A DNA stretch of 64,000 nucleotides from Batillaria attramentaria (taxonomy: Eukaryota; Mollusca; Gastropoda; Batillariidae). The position numbers were made by a program, and so were the translations under genes. The stretch lies in assembly GCA_018292915.2 (NCBI GenBank), contig JACVVK020000150.1, positions 960,501 through 1,024,500 on the forward strand. Direction: 5' to 3'. The notes below the pieces were generated by a model. That model had not been told where the DNA came from and did not search any database. It saw nothing but the letters and a program-made list of their open reading frames with translations. Below are positions 1 to 25,979 of this stretch, one piece after another; within the stretch, counting starts at the first letter, position 1, and every line of letters starts with the position of its first letter.

Positions 1-137
1 TAAAACATTACTGGGAAGGGGAATAAAAGTATGATGATAATTTTTCTGTTTTTGAACCAAATTGTTTACATGTACTCTTTTGATTCTTTTCCTGACAGGA
101 CAGAGATTATGATGGATTTGGTGGAGGACTAGAATGA
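1..137 (+). CDS. 3' terminal exon of an unidentified gene (partial)
   Basis: A pyrimidine-rich stretch ends in a good acceptor (…cctgacag) at 98, and the exon would begin at 99. Two frames stop quickly: one ends at 137 and gives a short Asp/Gly-rich tail (DRDYDGFGGGLE, then TGA), the other ends at 132 (TEIMMDLVED, then TAG). I cannot choose the frame or name the gene from so few residues. What follows to about 1.4 kb is AT-rich and non-coding, like a 3' UTR, with an AATAAA at 1410-1415 as a candidate polyadenylation signal. The call depends on the acceptor and on the absence of other coding potential nearby. Confidence 0.4.
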
Positions 138-1540
138 GTCCAGCAGCCTTCAGCAAAGCAAGTCTGTGATTCATTGCGTCATGACACCCATGAAATTCCA
201 CCCATTTCACTTTAAACAGTTTTCAAACACTTGCTGAAATTTGAAAAGACCACCAGACGTGTTAGAGTATGGGGAATAATCCCAATGAATGGTTTACGTG
301 AAGCGCATTACAGTTTGTAGGACTACTTCGTAAAATGACAAGGACCTGTGGAGCAGCTACAGTTTGTTTTGACAGTTACTGGTAAACAGTGACAGTAAAC
401 TGGTATTTTATGTGATACTGTGCATTCTTTTAGTAGGGTTTTTTGTTTTTGTTTTCTCTCTTGTGTGAACATGATTGGGGGAAAGGTAAGGTTGTGGTTA
501 TTTGTCTGCTGGCAGCAAATTAATGTAGTTACTTAAGATCACAAGTATATTCGCAGGTAGATGCCGGATGCATTGTGCTTCTTTCCTTCTGTATGAACCA
601 TTGTTTTTATGTCTGGACATGTTGTCTGCCAGTGTACATACATGTATCTGAAAACAGAAGTGACAGGCCTAATTCATGCCTACCTCACTAAACCCATGCT
701 ATGCCAAGGTATGTACCTGAGATCTATTGATGGTTTGATGGTGGACAAAAGATTTTTGCGTATGTCTCCTTGTGCATGATCTCAGTGTATTGTTTCTCCT
801 ATGGGAAAAAAGCATCCATAGCCCAATTCAACAGTAGTTCAGTAATGATCAGAAGACTGTATGTTTTAATACTGCTACATGTACCAGCTAAGATTTGCTG
901 TTAAGATGCTTTTGAGAAATTTACATTTGGAAAAGCTAAATAGAAACGAAGTCAGAAAGGCAGAGAGAGATATCTGGCCCACAGGATGGTTTGGTCAGCC
1001 TCAGAGGTAACTGACATGCCCTACTTGGGCATTTTTGTATTTGTTCTTTTGGGTCCCATAGTTCTGAATTCTTGAACTTCAGTCTGCTAGTTTGGGCACC
1101 CCTGTTCCATCTTGGTTCAGTTGGTTATTCTCTGAGCTTGTGTACCAAGAATTAGAATGTGAGATGGGTGTGGGAAAATGGAAATACTTTCTAAAAATTT
1201 ACACACAAATATAACTGCACATTTTGGTAATGTTCACGGTCTCAGAGGATGACACACACAAGTTTGCTTATCTGCTTCATGTCCAGAAAACAACTTCACC
1301 CTCTAGAAAGTTTCATGAACTGTCATAAATTGTTTTCTTATTGGGAATTACTCCAGCTGTCAGAACCTTGTGGCAAAAAACATGTTTATTCATATTGTCA
1401 GATACCTTAAATAAAAAAGAAATATCATTTTCTGTTCTGCTAGTCTGAAAATGATCACATCACTGCCCGACTGTTCTTTCTATACATGTACATACCTGCT
1501 AGTTATGGATATGGACCTTGAGTGACAACTCATGCATGCA

Positions 1541-1588
<48 letters not shown>

Positions 1589-4500
1589 CCCTCCCAAACT
1601 TTATTACATCTTAATGCTTGTAAAATAGCTTTTCCATCACCATTGACCATATAGTAATATATATCATCCTGGGGAAAATGTGCACATCAAGAAAATTGCA
1701 CAGTCATCAACATTTTTTAAGCATGAGTAACTTGCTGTACATCTTGACGCATTGTTTCAGATGATTCTGAACACATCAGGATGAAAGTTATACAATGATG
1801 CTTGTTCTCTGCCCCAAACATGTAAACATAACAACGAAAACAACATTCAATGAAATTTCATGCATTCATCAATATAACTGTTCAAAATAAACCACACTTA
1901 CAATGAGAAACATTCGTGCACATGGTTTGTCCTCTGGAAGCACTTTGGTGATAGTGATGCTGGCAGAAAGTGCAGCTGTCAATTACTGATCAACCAGATT
2001 TTGAGTGCAATGCTTAGTTAAGTACAGGAACACACACCTGACACCATACACTGAATGCAAGGAAAACAAAAGAATACGCACCAATATTTTTGAAACATGC
2101 AGTGTTAAGACAAGCACCTCGAGGGCTGACGTCAAAGAATTATTTTTATGGTGTACAAGAAGCTAAGAGATCAACAGAAGAACACCAATAAAGCTGCTAA
2201 TTCTGACTACAGCTCTCACACACATGACATTCATGTGGCAAACAGGTGTCATCACTAGTGGTAGTCATGATTTGGCCTAACTTTTGAACTGTTGAAATAC
2301 TGAAAGCTTGAAAACTGGGGAAGAGGGAAAAAAACATATCCTCTTGCACTCTCGAAATGTACAGAGAATACATGACTGAAAGTGGCAGTGATGAAAATGT
2401 AAAAAATGCCAGTCACAAAGCATACCTAGCATAAAACTCATCTGTAAAACCTTGTCTGCATGTTATTGAATGTACAATGATGAGATTCTTCACTAAATGA
2501 GAAACATACTAAGAAGAAGTGTGTAACATTTTAGTCTGCAGATACAATCATGGGACCTACAATTCAATCGTGTGGAGGTGGGGAACAAAACAAATACATG
2601 TACATGAGCAAATGCCAATGGTATTCCAGGTGTTAAAACACCAACACATAAAAGCTAAACTTCATCAACTTTATACTCCACCACTATGGAAAATAGAACA
2701 GCACAAGCCTTTATGCTTCATGCGTGTCCAGAGGTCATACAAAAAAGGCATTCCTACCAACCGTCACTGTGCCAAGCGTAGAGTTTTTTGTGCAGGTTAT
2801 TTGTGAGGAAATGCCGATTTTCAACCAAAACATTAATGTTTGGAACCTCTTGCGTATTACGGCCCTGACCTTGCACAAGGTCATTCAAAGATGCCGGCTA
2901 CATCTTTACGCCAAGTATCTCTGTGACGAGTTTGGTGTGTAGTACAGTAGTTGCTGAGAAATCATACATGTACTTTCGCACACTCTCTTATCTTTGGCAT
3001 CGATTACCGTCATACCAAGCTCCTTGTACACACAAATTTCTTGTCCCTGTGAAAACGCCAATGTTACTGACATAACACACAGACAACAGGAGATTTTTGC
3101 ATGGACACACTTTGTTACACGTGAGTTCAAGAAAAAAAATTAACAGCTTCACAAAATGCATCATAAAATTACCACTCATTACTCTTTCAAAATCATTGGG
3201 TAAAACCAAATGGTCAATGAACTAACAACAGCCTTGCAGTAAACACCACATCCTGGAATGTACCTAAAAACGCCAACTATGAAGCTATGAGAGATTTGAG
3301 CAGCAGAGCACCAACTTTCTCTCACAATGTACCTAAAGAATAACTGGTTGTAACTGGCATCTAATCATTACTGTGCAACACTCACCTAAAGACACACACA
3401 CACACACAACCGATGAGGTACTTCCGGACCTAAAGGAATAGGCAAAATATTTTACTGTACTGTATGTTTTTTTACATTCTCAGCAGGTGTCATAGACTTG
3501 GCTCTGCAGAGCCATTAACTTCCCAAAATCATGCAGGCTAATTAAACTCATTAAAGTGTTGCTGACACTCTGCAATACAGTACAGTACACTCCTTCAGCA
3601 AAGATTCCTGTTGTGAGTTGTGTGGAAGTGCCTTCTGTGTAAAACAGTGTTTCAGAGGAATTTACTAACAAGTGAAGCTGCAACCACTCCCTGACTTCTA
3701 CAATAAGGCAGGATGGTGTCTGTTTCTCTAGACAAAACATGTTTGGCAGCAGCTGTAATAAATATCAGGGACAACACTAGGGACAATAAAATTAACACAC
3801 TGTATTTACATTACAAATGTTTCTGAGCAGTATGCAGTTACACAAACCAGATACATACTGTTATGTATGTCTCGACACAAATGTACATTTATGGAGAAAC
3901 ATCCCCCACCACAATAAACAAGATAATTACACACAAACACTGTTTTTTACCCAAAGAAATCACAGTATGTTATCTTAACTACTTTTGTCCGTATCAAGGG
4001 CATCTTTATTTGGCAGTAATACCTCACTTTTTGTGTTTTGGCCTGTAGACACTGCATGGAATGATTAGGAACTTAGGGAGCAATTTTAGTTTTGATTTCT
4101 GTCCTAAGGACTACTGTACTACTGCAGCCCTGTATTATGTCTTTTCACCCTGTTGATAATCTTGAATCCAAAGATGTAAATCACATTATTCTAAATACTG
4201 GTTATTCCTACCTCAGGGATGAATGACCTACAAGTACAGTTAAAGATAGCTATGTTAGTCCCATTCGCAGGAAATTCTGGGTACTAAATGGAAGGAGTCA
4301 GCCGTGTGTGAATCAAGATTATTCGAATCACTCTAGCATTTGACCTAGCGGTATTCACGAACTATAGGGTGAAAGAAGAGGACTGTCACTTGAAAACAAC
4401 ATTTCATGCAAAACTACATCACTTTAGGACTTACATGACAAAAACCCTGTTTGTGAATAATCACAGACTTCTTGTCATATACCATGCGAATAATGGACAC

Positions 4501-5225
4501 ACTTGCAGACTAGTGTAACTATCTGACACAAGAAAAATACTGGCAACACAAGTTCAGAACAAACAAGTGAAAGAAACACCAACACAGCTGTAAAATTCTT
4601 CCACACTCTTTTTCCGTTTCATACATGTTGAGTTAAAGCCTCTATGGCAAGTTCCACAAGCATATTAGTATTATTACCGGTATTGACTCTGGTGGGAAAC
4701 ACAAGAACAAATGAATAAAACCCCTCAAAAATATGAAAAGCATGATAAACAGATAGAAGTAAAATAGCGACAGACAGGGTGAATGGAGCAATCTGTTTTG
4801 TAATTACAGCTGCAACTTGCAAACTATGATGGTGGTTAAATAAGAATACTGGTACTAAGACTCACTGAAGTATTTTGGCTATTTCCAAGTCATTACAGAT
4901 CATGTATGCCATGTATTTAAGTGAGATCCACTGAGCTAACACTCAATAAAGAAATAAGAATGTTTCTGTCTTGATTCTCATCATGCACAAACAAAGCCTG
5001 ACTAGTAGATACATGTAACATAAAAGATGACAAACCACTGTCTTGAACTAAAAGTATGACTTGGACATACATCCCCAGCAACAAGGTTCTTACCACCCCC
5101 AAACACCCACCCCCATCAAATAATGAAAAAAAGACTTAAAAACAAAAACGGGAAAGGAAAGAATGAAAAATCAACAAAATCATCTGGTTTCTTAAGAACT
5201 GAGGAACACCAGGTCAGACTCAGCA

Positions 5226-5289
<64 letters not shown>

Positions 5290-5446
5290 ACACACACTCT
5301 CTCTACATATTTTTTCAAGGTCAAAGATCTCTTCAGCTTTCAGCAGTAAACTGTCTTCTGTATTGCCAAGAACAAAATATGCACATCACATTACTGTGCT
5401 CTAAGCCAACATTCAACAGAGACTGCCTCTTCCACCAGATGAGCGT
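138..5446. other. Gene-free interval: probable 3' UTRs of two convergent genes
   Basis: No exon with a recognisable product was found on either strand. The left part is the likely 3' UTR of the truncated + strand gene, with an AATAAA at 1410-1415. The right part lies downstream of the SLC30A7 stop codon on the minus strand and may be its 3' UTR. An AATAAA on the minus strand near 1590-1600 could end a very long transcript, but this is speculative. A (CA)n tract lies at about 1540-1582. The short open frames here look random. Confidence 0.5.
5226..5305. repeat. Compound microsatellite (CT)n(CA)n
   Basis: About ten CT units followed by about 28 CA units with two interruptions, in the SLC30A7 downstream region. 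Confidence 0.95.
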
Positions 5447-18358
<12,912 letters not shown>

Positions 18359-18755
18359 TTTGTCCGCTAGTTGTGTAGTCAGTCGCAAGTGTGATCAATC
18401 ATATCCTCTGAACACACATGTGAGGGAGTGACGGCTGTCGTGGCCTCTAGAGGAAGAGTCGGTTTTTCCTAGTGTCGTATATGTTCAGACGTCTTTCGCG
18501 AAAATACGTTACCCATACGCTACAGAAAATGTGAACTGAATATATTTTAAAGATATCATGTGTGTTTGAGCCTGACTGCCTCATATTAGCATCGGATACG
18601 AAACTTACCTATTATAGCTTTATGCAAACTACAACAATGGAGTCAAAAACAAAACTTTGGTGACCGGACCGTATGAAAACGCTGTTTTTAGTCTTACGGG
18701 GACATTTTGGTAGGGTTTTGTCACATAGTACTGACCTTCCTTGGAGATCTATAGT
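18359..18755. promoter_or_regulatory. Probable bidirectional promoter of SLC30A7 and NADK2
   Basis: Only 397 bp separate the two divergent start codons, so the 5' UTRs and core promoters of both genes must lie here unless unseen upstream non-coding exons exist. No convincing TATA box is visible. CpG dinucleotides are more frequent than in the flanking introns. The right edge merges with the repeat-like 5' part of NADK2 exon 1. Confidence 0.6.
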
Positions 18756-18857
18756 ATGTGCATAACGAACGGGGTTTTTGGTAGGTACTTACTGCAACAA
18801 GGATGTCGCGCACTTGCCAAAGTGCGTCTGTTGTCCAACAAGGGTCGTATCGACCTC
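18742..18857 (+). repeat. Repeat-like segment forming the 5' part of NADK2 exon 1 (copy A)
   Basis: This segment aligns with 21385-21478 in NADK2 intron 4, same strand. Shared blocks include 'tggagatctata', 'cacttgccaa', 'ctgttgtcca' and 'caagggtc', in the same order. Copy A has about 22 extra bases near 18780-18800. It covers the chosen ATG (18756) and roughly the first 34 codons. Confidence 0.75.
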
Positions 18858-21800
18858 GATCGCCGGCATGGTATGTGTGTTTGCCAAACAACGACCGCCG
18901 ACCAGAGTGACGATGCTGCACCAGTATTTAGACCCAGGAAAGTCGCCGTTTTAACAAAAGTGACACGGTATGAGTACGAACGCCGCCGCCACAGTTGGTT
19001 GTCAGAGAAGGAGTTCAGGGAATACGTGAGTAAATTTGTTGGCCGCGACTAGTCGGGTGTTTATCCCCCCCCCCCACCCCCCGCAACTATTCGGGCGATA
19101 GCTGTCCTACAGTGCACAGCGACCCTCCCGACCAGAAGTACCTGACTGGAGTGCGAGAATTATCAAAGCAATATATATGGCAAACCAGTCTTAAAAGGTT
19201 ATCCCTGTCATAATTTTCTTCTTTTTGGTTGTAGACACTATACATTCCTGTATGTCTGTCTGATTCAGGAAGACCCATCTATCTTCGCTTGTGTTATGCA
19301 AGCCAGGCTGCTGTATATCTTCATTTCTCTCTCTCTCTCTCTCTCTCACATGAGAACCATTTCATGCCATGCATGACAAAGAGACGTTCTCCTCAGTCAG
19401 CCACACATACATTATATAGAATGATATCTACTACCCCACCCCAAAATAACACAGTCAAATACAAGGGGTAACCTTTTTAAAGGCCAGGTTCTTAAAGCTT
19501 CTTGGGTGCTCTCATATGAAGTGATTCTAATGGCATAATAGTAATGGTCAGGGGAATAGTGGGACTCGAACTCAGAGGGTAATAAACTTGCCCAACTATT
19601 CGTGGGGATAGCCACTGCCTAATCTGAAAACCTATGTCCACTCCAAGTATGCTTTTAAAAGAAAATTAAAGTGCCCTGTGTATTTTCCTAATTTGTACAG
19701 TCTTGCTTCAGTGTTTCCGATTACGCACAGGTGTGCTTATTTGTACACACAAAACTCTTAAATTTACGAACAATTTTTAGATAAGCACATCACAGGGGAT
19801 GCACGGTTTTGGTCTTGCCGTGACGCACAGTATTTTTTCAACTCTCTCCCGGAAACTTGAACAAAAAGCGGTCTGTTAACTAGGAGCTGACACTAGCAAC
19901 ATCGTATTTCCAATGACCTATAATGTGTAACAGACACATTCTGATGTATGGACCTTCCAGATTTACAAAAGGACCCTCAAAAATATGGAGAGATGGTCCC
20001 AAGGACCCCTGTATTTTTGAATGACAGGGAACACTGTTTGAGTTTCACTGTTTGACTTTGAGTAAGACTGCACTGTTGTTTGTTGTTGTTTTTCAGAAAG
20101 GGGGCTGGGGGGGGGGGGGGGGTCAGACAGTAAGATTATATTACATCACCCATTACAGGGTAGCGGTTTTGCTGTACATATTAAGTACTGATATAAGTGG
20201 ATGTTCCTATGTAGCTGCATTTTAACATTTTCAGCTGGAGGCCAAGGATTCTGACTATGAGGGGCTTTTACAAAGACACAATAACCATAAAGCCACAGTT
20301 GAAGCTGTCAAGAAAATTTTAGAGTAAGTATGCATGATCAGTATTAAAGGTACTGGTGTTAGGTATGCTGACAATATCACTATGCATCTAACTCTAAGGC
20401 CTTCACTTTTTGTTTTCAGTGTGAAAACTGATATTTGAACTGGACCATCTAAATAATCACCTTTTAATTCAAATCACTACTTGTTGGACAATTTGATGAT
20501 ATATATTGACATTAAACTTACAGGCAAAGAAAGAAGATGTGTTTAACTTTATGGTCTTTTGCAGAGCGGAAGGTATTGAGACAAAAATAGTGAAACGGTT
20601 TGAGTTCACCACCAACATCATTGACTGGGCTGATGCTGTTTTCACTGCTGGAGGAGATGGCACATATCTTCTTGCTGCCTCAAAGTTCATCAACAGTGAT
20701 AAACCTCTGATCGGCCTCAACACAGACCCAGACAAGTAGCCCTTAATTCTTAACAGTTTTCGTTAAGTTACATTATTGTTCTTAAACTAAAACTAGAACT
20801 AGTAAAAGATGATTTGAAGTGTCAAAATAGTGAGTAAATTGCTTTTTAACAGTCAGTTGCAGTCTCATTTAGAGGTGCATTGTGATACAGTCAACCCTTC
20901 CTGAAACAGTGGAATCAGGGAGTGTATCTTCTAAGATTGAAGGGGTCATATAGTGACTTGTCACAAAATTAAGACTGTTGACATAGCCATGCATGGTCTC
21001 TGCTCCTTTCAGGATTGTAATATTGTAATTGATAATGGTAATCTCAACGTCTTATTCATTTTGTGTGTGTGGGTGTGGCCTACATTCTCTTCATCACGGT
21101 GTCAGACTTAAATGTGGATCACAATCTGCCAAAATTTCATTACAGTTGTAAAAAATTATTCTGTGATATGTTTAATTTCAGGTCAGAGGGACATCTTTGT
21201 TTACCGAAGCGCAAATATCCAGCTGTGAACTTTGCTGCTGCACTGAAGCGAATGCTTGACGGGGATTTCAGGTACATACAGATGTAGATCACAAGGAATT
21301 TCTTCCCTATTTATTTAAATCTATTGGACTGTAAAAGAAGGAGATGTTCAGTTGTGCATGTGGAACACTTACACTTAAACTCAGTGGAGATCTATAATGT
21401 GGGTAACAAACTGTTTTTCAAAGATGTTGCTCACTTGCCAATATGCACCTGTTGTCCAGCAAGGGTCATATTGACCTCTGTTGCTATTTCCATGGACAAG
21501 TCATGAAGTGCTGTATTTTTAGTACTTTCATAAATTTTAATACAATCTCACAAAGGAAAGAGTCTAAATGTTGATCGCTGTTTGCAGGTGGAAATGGCTG
21601 CAGAGGATCCAGGTCACGATGTCTGGTCAACATGCAAACGATGAACCTGTTGAGCTACACAACCAACAGCTCCAGTTCCCAGAACATCGATATGTAGAAC
21701 ACATAGCGGAGAGTGAGCAGGAGCGTCACCCTGTCAACATCACCTCAAACACCCCACCAAAGAGGGTTCTTCCAGTGCTTGCTCTCAATGAAGTTTTTGT

Positions 21801-23591
21801 TGGAGAGTCGCTGTCTTCTAGGTGGGTCTTTTTAGACTAGTGTCAATGTCAGCCTTCTTTCTTGCTACTGTGCACTATCTAAACGCATCACCTTTGGGTG
21901 TTTTCGTGTATATATATATATACATATGTGAAGCCAGTCATTAATGTCAGTTTCTCACATCTGTTTTATACATAACTTTAAACTAAGAATTGCACTGTAT
22001 CCATACCTGCGTCTCATGGCAGGGTGTCATACTATGAGTTTTCTGTGGATGACGGACCTCGGGAAAAGCAGAAGAGTTCTGGCATCACCATTTGCACAGG
22101 AACAGGTTCCAGTTCCTGGCACTTCCACATCAATCATCTGCCTGTTGCTTCAGTCAGGGACATCCTCAGGATTGGTATGTCATGATGCTTTTCAAACTCA
22201 AAGTGGGTAGTATAACTTCATAATTTTCTCCTAGACTTCTAGAAGCATTTTCACCACTTCCCAGTGCCTTACTACACATGCTGATGCATTTGATAATTCA
22301 GTGTGCCTCAACGGGTGTACTGAAATATGTCCTTCAGAAAATTGAATGAAGTCATCCTCTCAGACAAGCGCTTTTGTGCTAAGTTGTATCTTCTGAGGCT
22401 GGATGGCTGTAATACATCTACAATACATATTGTTTTTAGCAGTCACTGACTGATAAGCATTCTGGATATTCTTGCAGCAAGTCAGAAGACAGGTTGCCAG
22501 TTTCCTGTAGACGATTTGCGAACAATGGAGTCTATCACAAATGAATTCAACAGTTCCTTGGGATTTGATCCAAGCACGCCTCTCATGGCATACACTGTAC
22601 GAGACCCTGTTGTGAATGGTAAGTTTCTGCCTCGCATCTGTACTCAGCACTTACCCTCCATCTTCTTTGTAATAAATTTCCATCAGTAGTGAGTATGCAG
22701 CCATCCAGAAAAAATGTTGGCACATGCACTGGCATTTTAATTAACATTTACTGCTTTTCCATTGTGGAATAATTTGAGGACACTATGGTGGAATTTGAAA
22801 TGTAACATCTTTTTGGGAATGTGTAACTAGTGTGTCAGAATGTGACTGTGTTTTTATGTTGCCTTATCAAACTCAGTTATTTTCAATACATTCAATGTGC
22901 ACTTTGTCCCCTTGGTTTCACTTCTATGAGTTATCTTGATCATTTCTGCAGGTATTTTCCAAGTCAGCAACCCCAGAAACTTTGCAAAACAGTGAGTTGG
23001 CTTACAAATACAGTTGTTTTAGTTCTACCCTCAGTGGGGTAGGAGAGTAAGCATCTTGACCTTTGCTGTTTGAACACCGTCACAGCTTTGCTGTTTGAAC
23101 ACAGTCTCATTGTAAGGAAAAGTGTGGCTCGTACTTGTGGATAAACAGCACATGTACCAATTTTACTTGGACCTTAAAGACATAAACATTTGCTTACATT
23201 ATTTTTTTCTTTTAGTCTTCCTTCTTTTTGTGTGTATGTAAGGCAGGAGTTCTCTGTGAACATGAATGGAATTTCTAATTGTAATGTGCTTTGTATGTTC
23301 GCTTGCTTGGTTTTTGTGTGTGTTTGGGGGGTGTGATGGTGGTGGTGGTGGTGGGAGGGGGGGTGGGGGTCCGGGAAGGGTGTGAGATGGAGAGATTTAC
23401 GTTGTAATTATTTTACTTTGTATTGTCTTACTCATGAAATTGTTGTTTATGGCAGGATTCGCATACGGTCCAGAATGTGGGATGCATGTTTGGTGATTGA
23501 CGGGGGGGTGTCCTTCAAGTTCAACGATGGAGCAGTCGCTACCTTTGAGATTGCCAAGAACAATGCCATCCGGACAGTTGTGTTTGATTAA
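18756..23591 (+). CDS. NADK2: Mitochondrial NAD kinase 2 (NADK2), 9 exons
   Basis: Phosphorylates NAD+ to NADP+ in the mitochondrial matrix. Exons: 18756-19025, 20235-20323, 20565-20735, 21182-21271, 21588-21821, 22023-22174, 22478-22618, 22952-22991, 23456-23591. All junctions are in phase; 440 aa, close to human NADK2 (about 442, from memory). The kinase signature GGDGT is at 149-153, preceded by WADAVFTA, with NTDP at 172-175, then SEGHLCLP, LNEVFVGESLSSR, and near the C-terminus RSRMWDACLVIDGG. Exon 3 starts at 20565, not at the upstream ORF start near 20506, because only this acceptor keeps frame and homology. The N-terminus (GVFGRYLLQQGCRALAKVRLLSNKGR) is basic and lacks acidic residues, as a mitochondrial presequence should. 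This part is encoded by repeat-like DNA; an alternative Met is codon 40 (18873). Confidence 0.95.
21385..21478 (+). repeat. Intronic copy B of the NADK2 exon 1 segment
   Basis: Located in intron 4, between exons 4 and 5. It matches copy A at 18742-18857 with roughly 75-80% identity by eye and one gap. It may be an independent copy of a dispersed repeat, or a duplicated exon-1 fragment. Confidence 0.75.
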
Positions 23592-25097
23592 TAGTTGACC
23601 TTACTTGTTGTGTGACTACCAACAGGAAAGCCCTTCACTTTCATTGGATGTGATGTGTTGGGGATGTTTATTCTTTCGACAGCATGGAACGCATACATGT
23701 ATTATTTTAGGTAATATGACTTTAAATACGGTATGCAGCAGTCTGGTCTGATATGCATGTTGTCATTTTGTGATCTGCACAGTGACATTGGCTGCATCAG
23801 TTTACATTTACCTCATCATTTGTTCAGGAGTACCAGTCTTTTTGAGTGTGTGTTGGTTACCCTGCCTTTTGTTGACTGAGCTGGTCTTCTAGAGAAGAGT
23901 CATTTGTTTGTTTGTGTACTAAGGTCAGTTGATGTAGATGTGTATCAAGTGTTTGGGGTTTCTTTAGCATGTTATCCTGCACAGACATGTATATATACTC
24001 AAGAAATGCGTAGATAATGCTTTCCAGAGAGAGAAGCCAGCTGGACAGCGATTCAGGACTATGGGAATGGAAAACGGCCATGTAATACAATAAGGTAACT
24101 GTTAGGTACAGCATTGGAGTTATTGGATGAGTCTTTGCATTGGTGTGCATGTATACATACAGGCAGTAGGTCTAGCACCATGTACCAGTGTAGGCATACT
24201 GCTTTGTAGCTTTGGCAGATCCTGTTTCAGTTTGTTTGCTCACATGTTCAGTTACAATAGTTAGGACACTGTATTCAGACTGGTTTTATGGATTTCATGG
24301 AATCTATGATATATAACTGATGTCAGTTTTCCTTAAGTCTGGTTATGCATACATCATGGGTTGAGGAAACATCTGGTTCATTTGTTATGAACTTTAAGCA
24401 CTGCATCCAGTGGCATTAACGGATATGTACACCTGTACATATTATGTATGTGTGAACAATTAGGGGTGTTTAATGTATGTTGTATGGGATATCTGAGGAT
24501 GCTGGTCCAGGTAAAAATCTTCATGCTGGGTGATGTTTGCGATTTGATTGTATTTTTGTTCCATGTTTGCCTTCTCCAACAAATTTTCTGGAGTTAAATG
24601 TTTAACTATCATGGATTGATAAACTGCTCGTGAGATTGAGTTTTGTTAATTCCACAGCGATATAGTACAGTGATGATCATGTGTTCATCTAAACAATCAA
24701 GATGTCTGTGATTGTTTTCTGCGGCTGTGTTATTATGTATGTTGAAACTAGTACAGTGTACACCTGTTAGTGACTTTATCTTCACAATGTACAGATTTTT
24801 TTTTGAAACAAGTATTTCTCAATTTTTTTTATTTTTTTTTTCAGCAGAACTCTTTTAGAAGAGCCACATTGTATCTGTGTAATGAATCTCCGTCAGCGCT
24901 ATTGTGGGCAGCTTGGAGTAGACATTTGTGTATTAAGAGTTTATGAACAGGTCTGCAAGTTCGAAAACAAGGAATTATCAACTCAGCACACAAACGTGGA
25001 ACACAATACAGGACATGTACCTGTTTGTTAGTCCTTGTTAAGGGCTCCCTTGCAGAAGTATCTCAAGAAACTGCTCATCAAGGTTGTCAGCTAGACT

Positions 25098-25160
25098 TGT
25101 CTGTGCCATACTATGTATTGTCTGTGCCATACTATGTATTGTCTGTGCCATACTATGTGA
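25098..25160 (+). repeat. 21-bp tandem repeat, three copies
   Basis: Three consecutive copies of a unit containing 'ctgtgccatactatgta' directly precede the first SINE. The last copy runs into the SINE head within a few bases. Confidence 0.9.
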
Positions 25161-25163
25161 TGT

Positions 25164-25564
25164 GGGGCGGTCGGTGGTCTAGTGGTTAAGAGACCTGTCA
25201 CCAATGCGAGAGGTGGGGGGTTCGAGTCCCACTCGGGGCAAAGAATTTTTGCTTCTCGTATGTGGCACCGTTCATTCGGGCCGATCGTCGGGGGTTCTCT
25301 CTGGGTACTCCGGCTTCCTCCCCCTCTGCTTTGGAAATGTTCAGCCCACAAAATTTGAAAAATAAATGCTATTCTAAATTCCGAAATTTAAATAGCTGAG
25401 CTGACCCTTCGCACCACGTGATTGTAATGTGTTTATGTCCAGTATGTGAGAGAATGCGTGTGATTCACGTGAGCGTGCGTGTTGGGTTCAGTTCGCGGCG
25501 CTTTGAGCCAATTCATAAAATTGGGTAAAGCGCCTATACAATACTCATTATTATTATTATTATT
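25164..25564 (+). mobile_element. SINE family 1, tRNA-derived, (ATT)n tail
   Basis: The head has RNA polymerase III boxes in tRNA positions: A-box-like TGGTCTAGTGG near 25174 and B-box GGTTCGAGTCC near 25219. A roughly 320-bp body follows, ending 'aaagcgcctatacaatactc' and an (ATT)n tail. A second copy in opposite orientation is at 37493-37896, which confirms the element and its ends. It is a SINE rather than a tRNA gene because the tRNA-like part continues into the conserved body. Confidence 0.9.
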
Positions 25565-25979
25565 TGGTCTAGTGGTTAAGGCATCCGACTTCGGATCCTG
25601 AGCTGCCGGGTTCAAGTCCCCGGTGGGCAGGAATATAGTGGGATTTTTCCTTCCCATATTGAGTCTAATCCATGTGCAGACTCGTTTGCGGTGCCTGTCT
25701 CGCCTTCGTGTACACACGCACGCACAAACATCAAGTGTGCACGCTAAAAATCCCACGTTCATCTTTCGAAGAAGAGTAGGCTGTGGCCGGTGGCGTGGTA
25801 AACAGAAATACTGTCGCACGCACCAGAGTGAATAGCAGGGTGGAGGTTTGCACACAAAGTAGCGCTTAACGGCAGCAGGCTTTCACTGCTTCGTCCTCCA
25901 GCCCTGCGGCGCCGTGAGCATTTCAGCAGAGATGGATATGTGCGCCGAGGAGAAGTCTACCATACCATACCATACCATA
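25563..25979 (+). mobile_element. SINE family 2, tRNA-derived, (TACCA/CCATA)n tail
   Basis: Begins TTGGTCTAGTGGTTAAGG (A box), with B box GGTTCAAGTCC near 25609. A body of about 340 bp ends in a CCATA pentamer tail. A second copy in reverse orientation is at 51957-52380. Here the head lacks the first ~5 bases (gggaa) seen in that copy and is joined directly to the (ATT)n tail of SINE family 1. Confidence 0.9.

Noticed and set aside
5123..5404. Open frames through CA, CT and GT runs (also 6061-6249, 10866-11057, 44196-44468, 57085-57408, 60424-60738, 61018-61519)
   Set aside because: Dinucleotide repeats give long stop-free frames of Thr-His, Cys-Val, Ser-Leu or Arg-Glu; these are not genes.
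20506..20564. Upstream extension of NADK2 exon 3 (reading QAKKEDVFNFMVFC)
   Set aside because: Using the acceptor near 20524 breaks the frame with exon 2. The acceptor at 20564 keeps frame and matches the family, so this stretch is intron.
25164..25640. tRNA genes suggested by perfect A and B boxes at 25174 and 25570, and again at 37.9, 41.3 and 52.3 kb
   Set aside because: Each tRNA-like head runs into a conserved non-tRNA body and a repeat tail, and families 1 and 2 each have two copies, so they are SINEs.
25433..25855. 140-codon minus frame across the two SINEs
   Set aside because: Lies entirely in SINE sequence; the same frame would appear in every copy.
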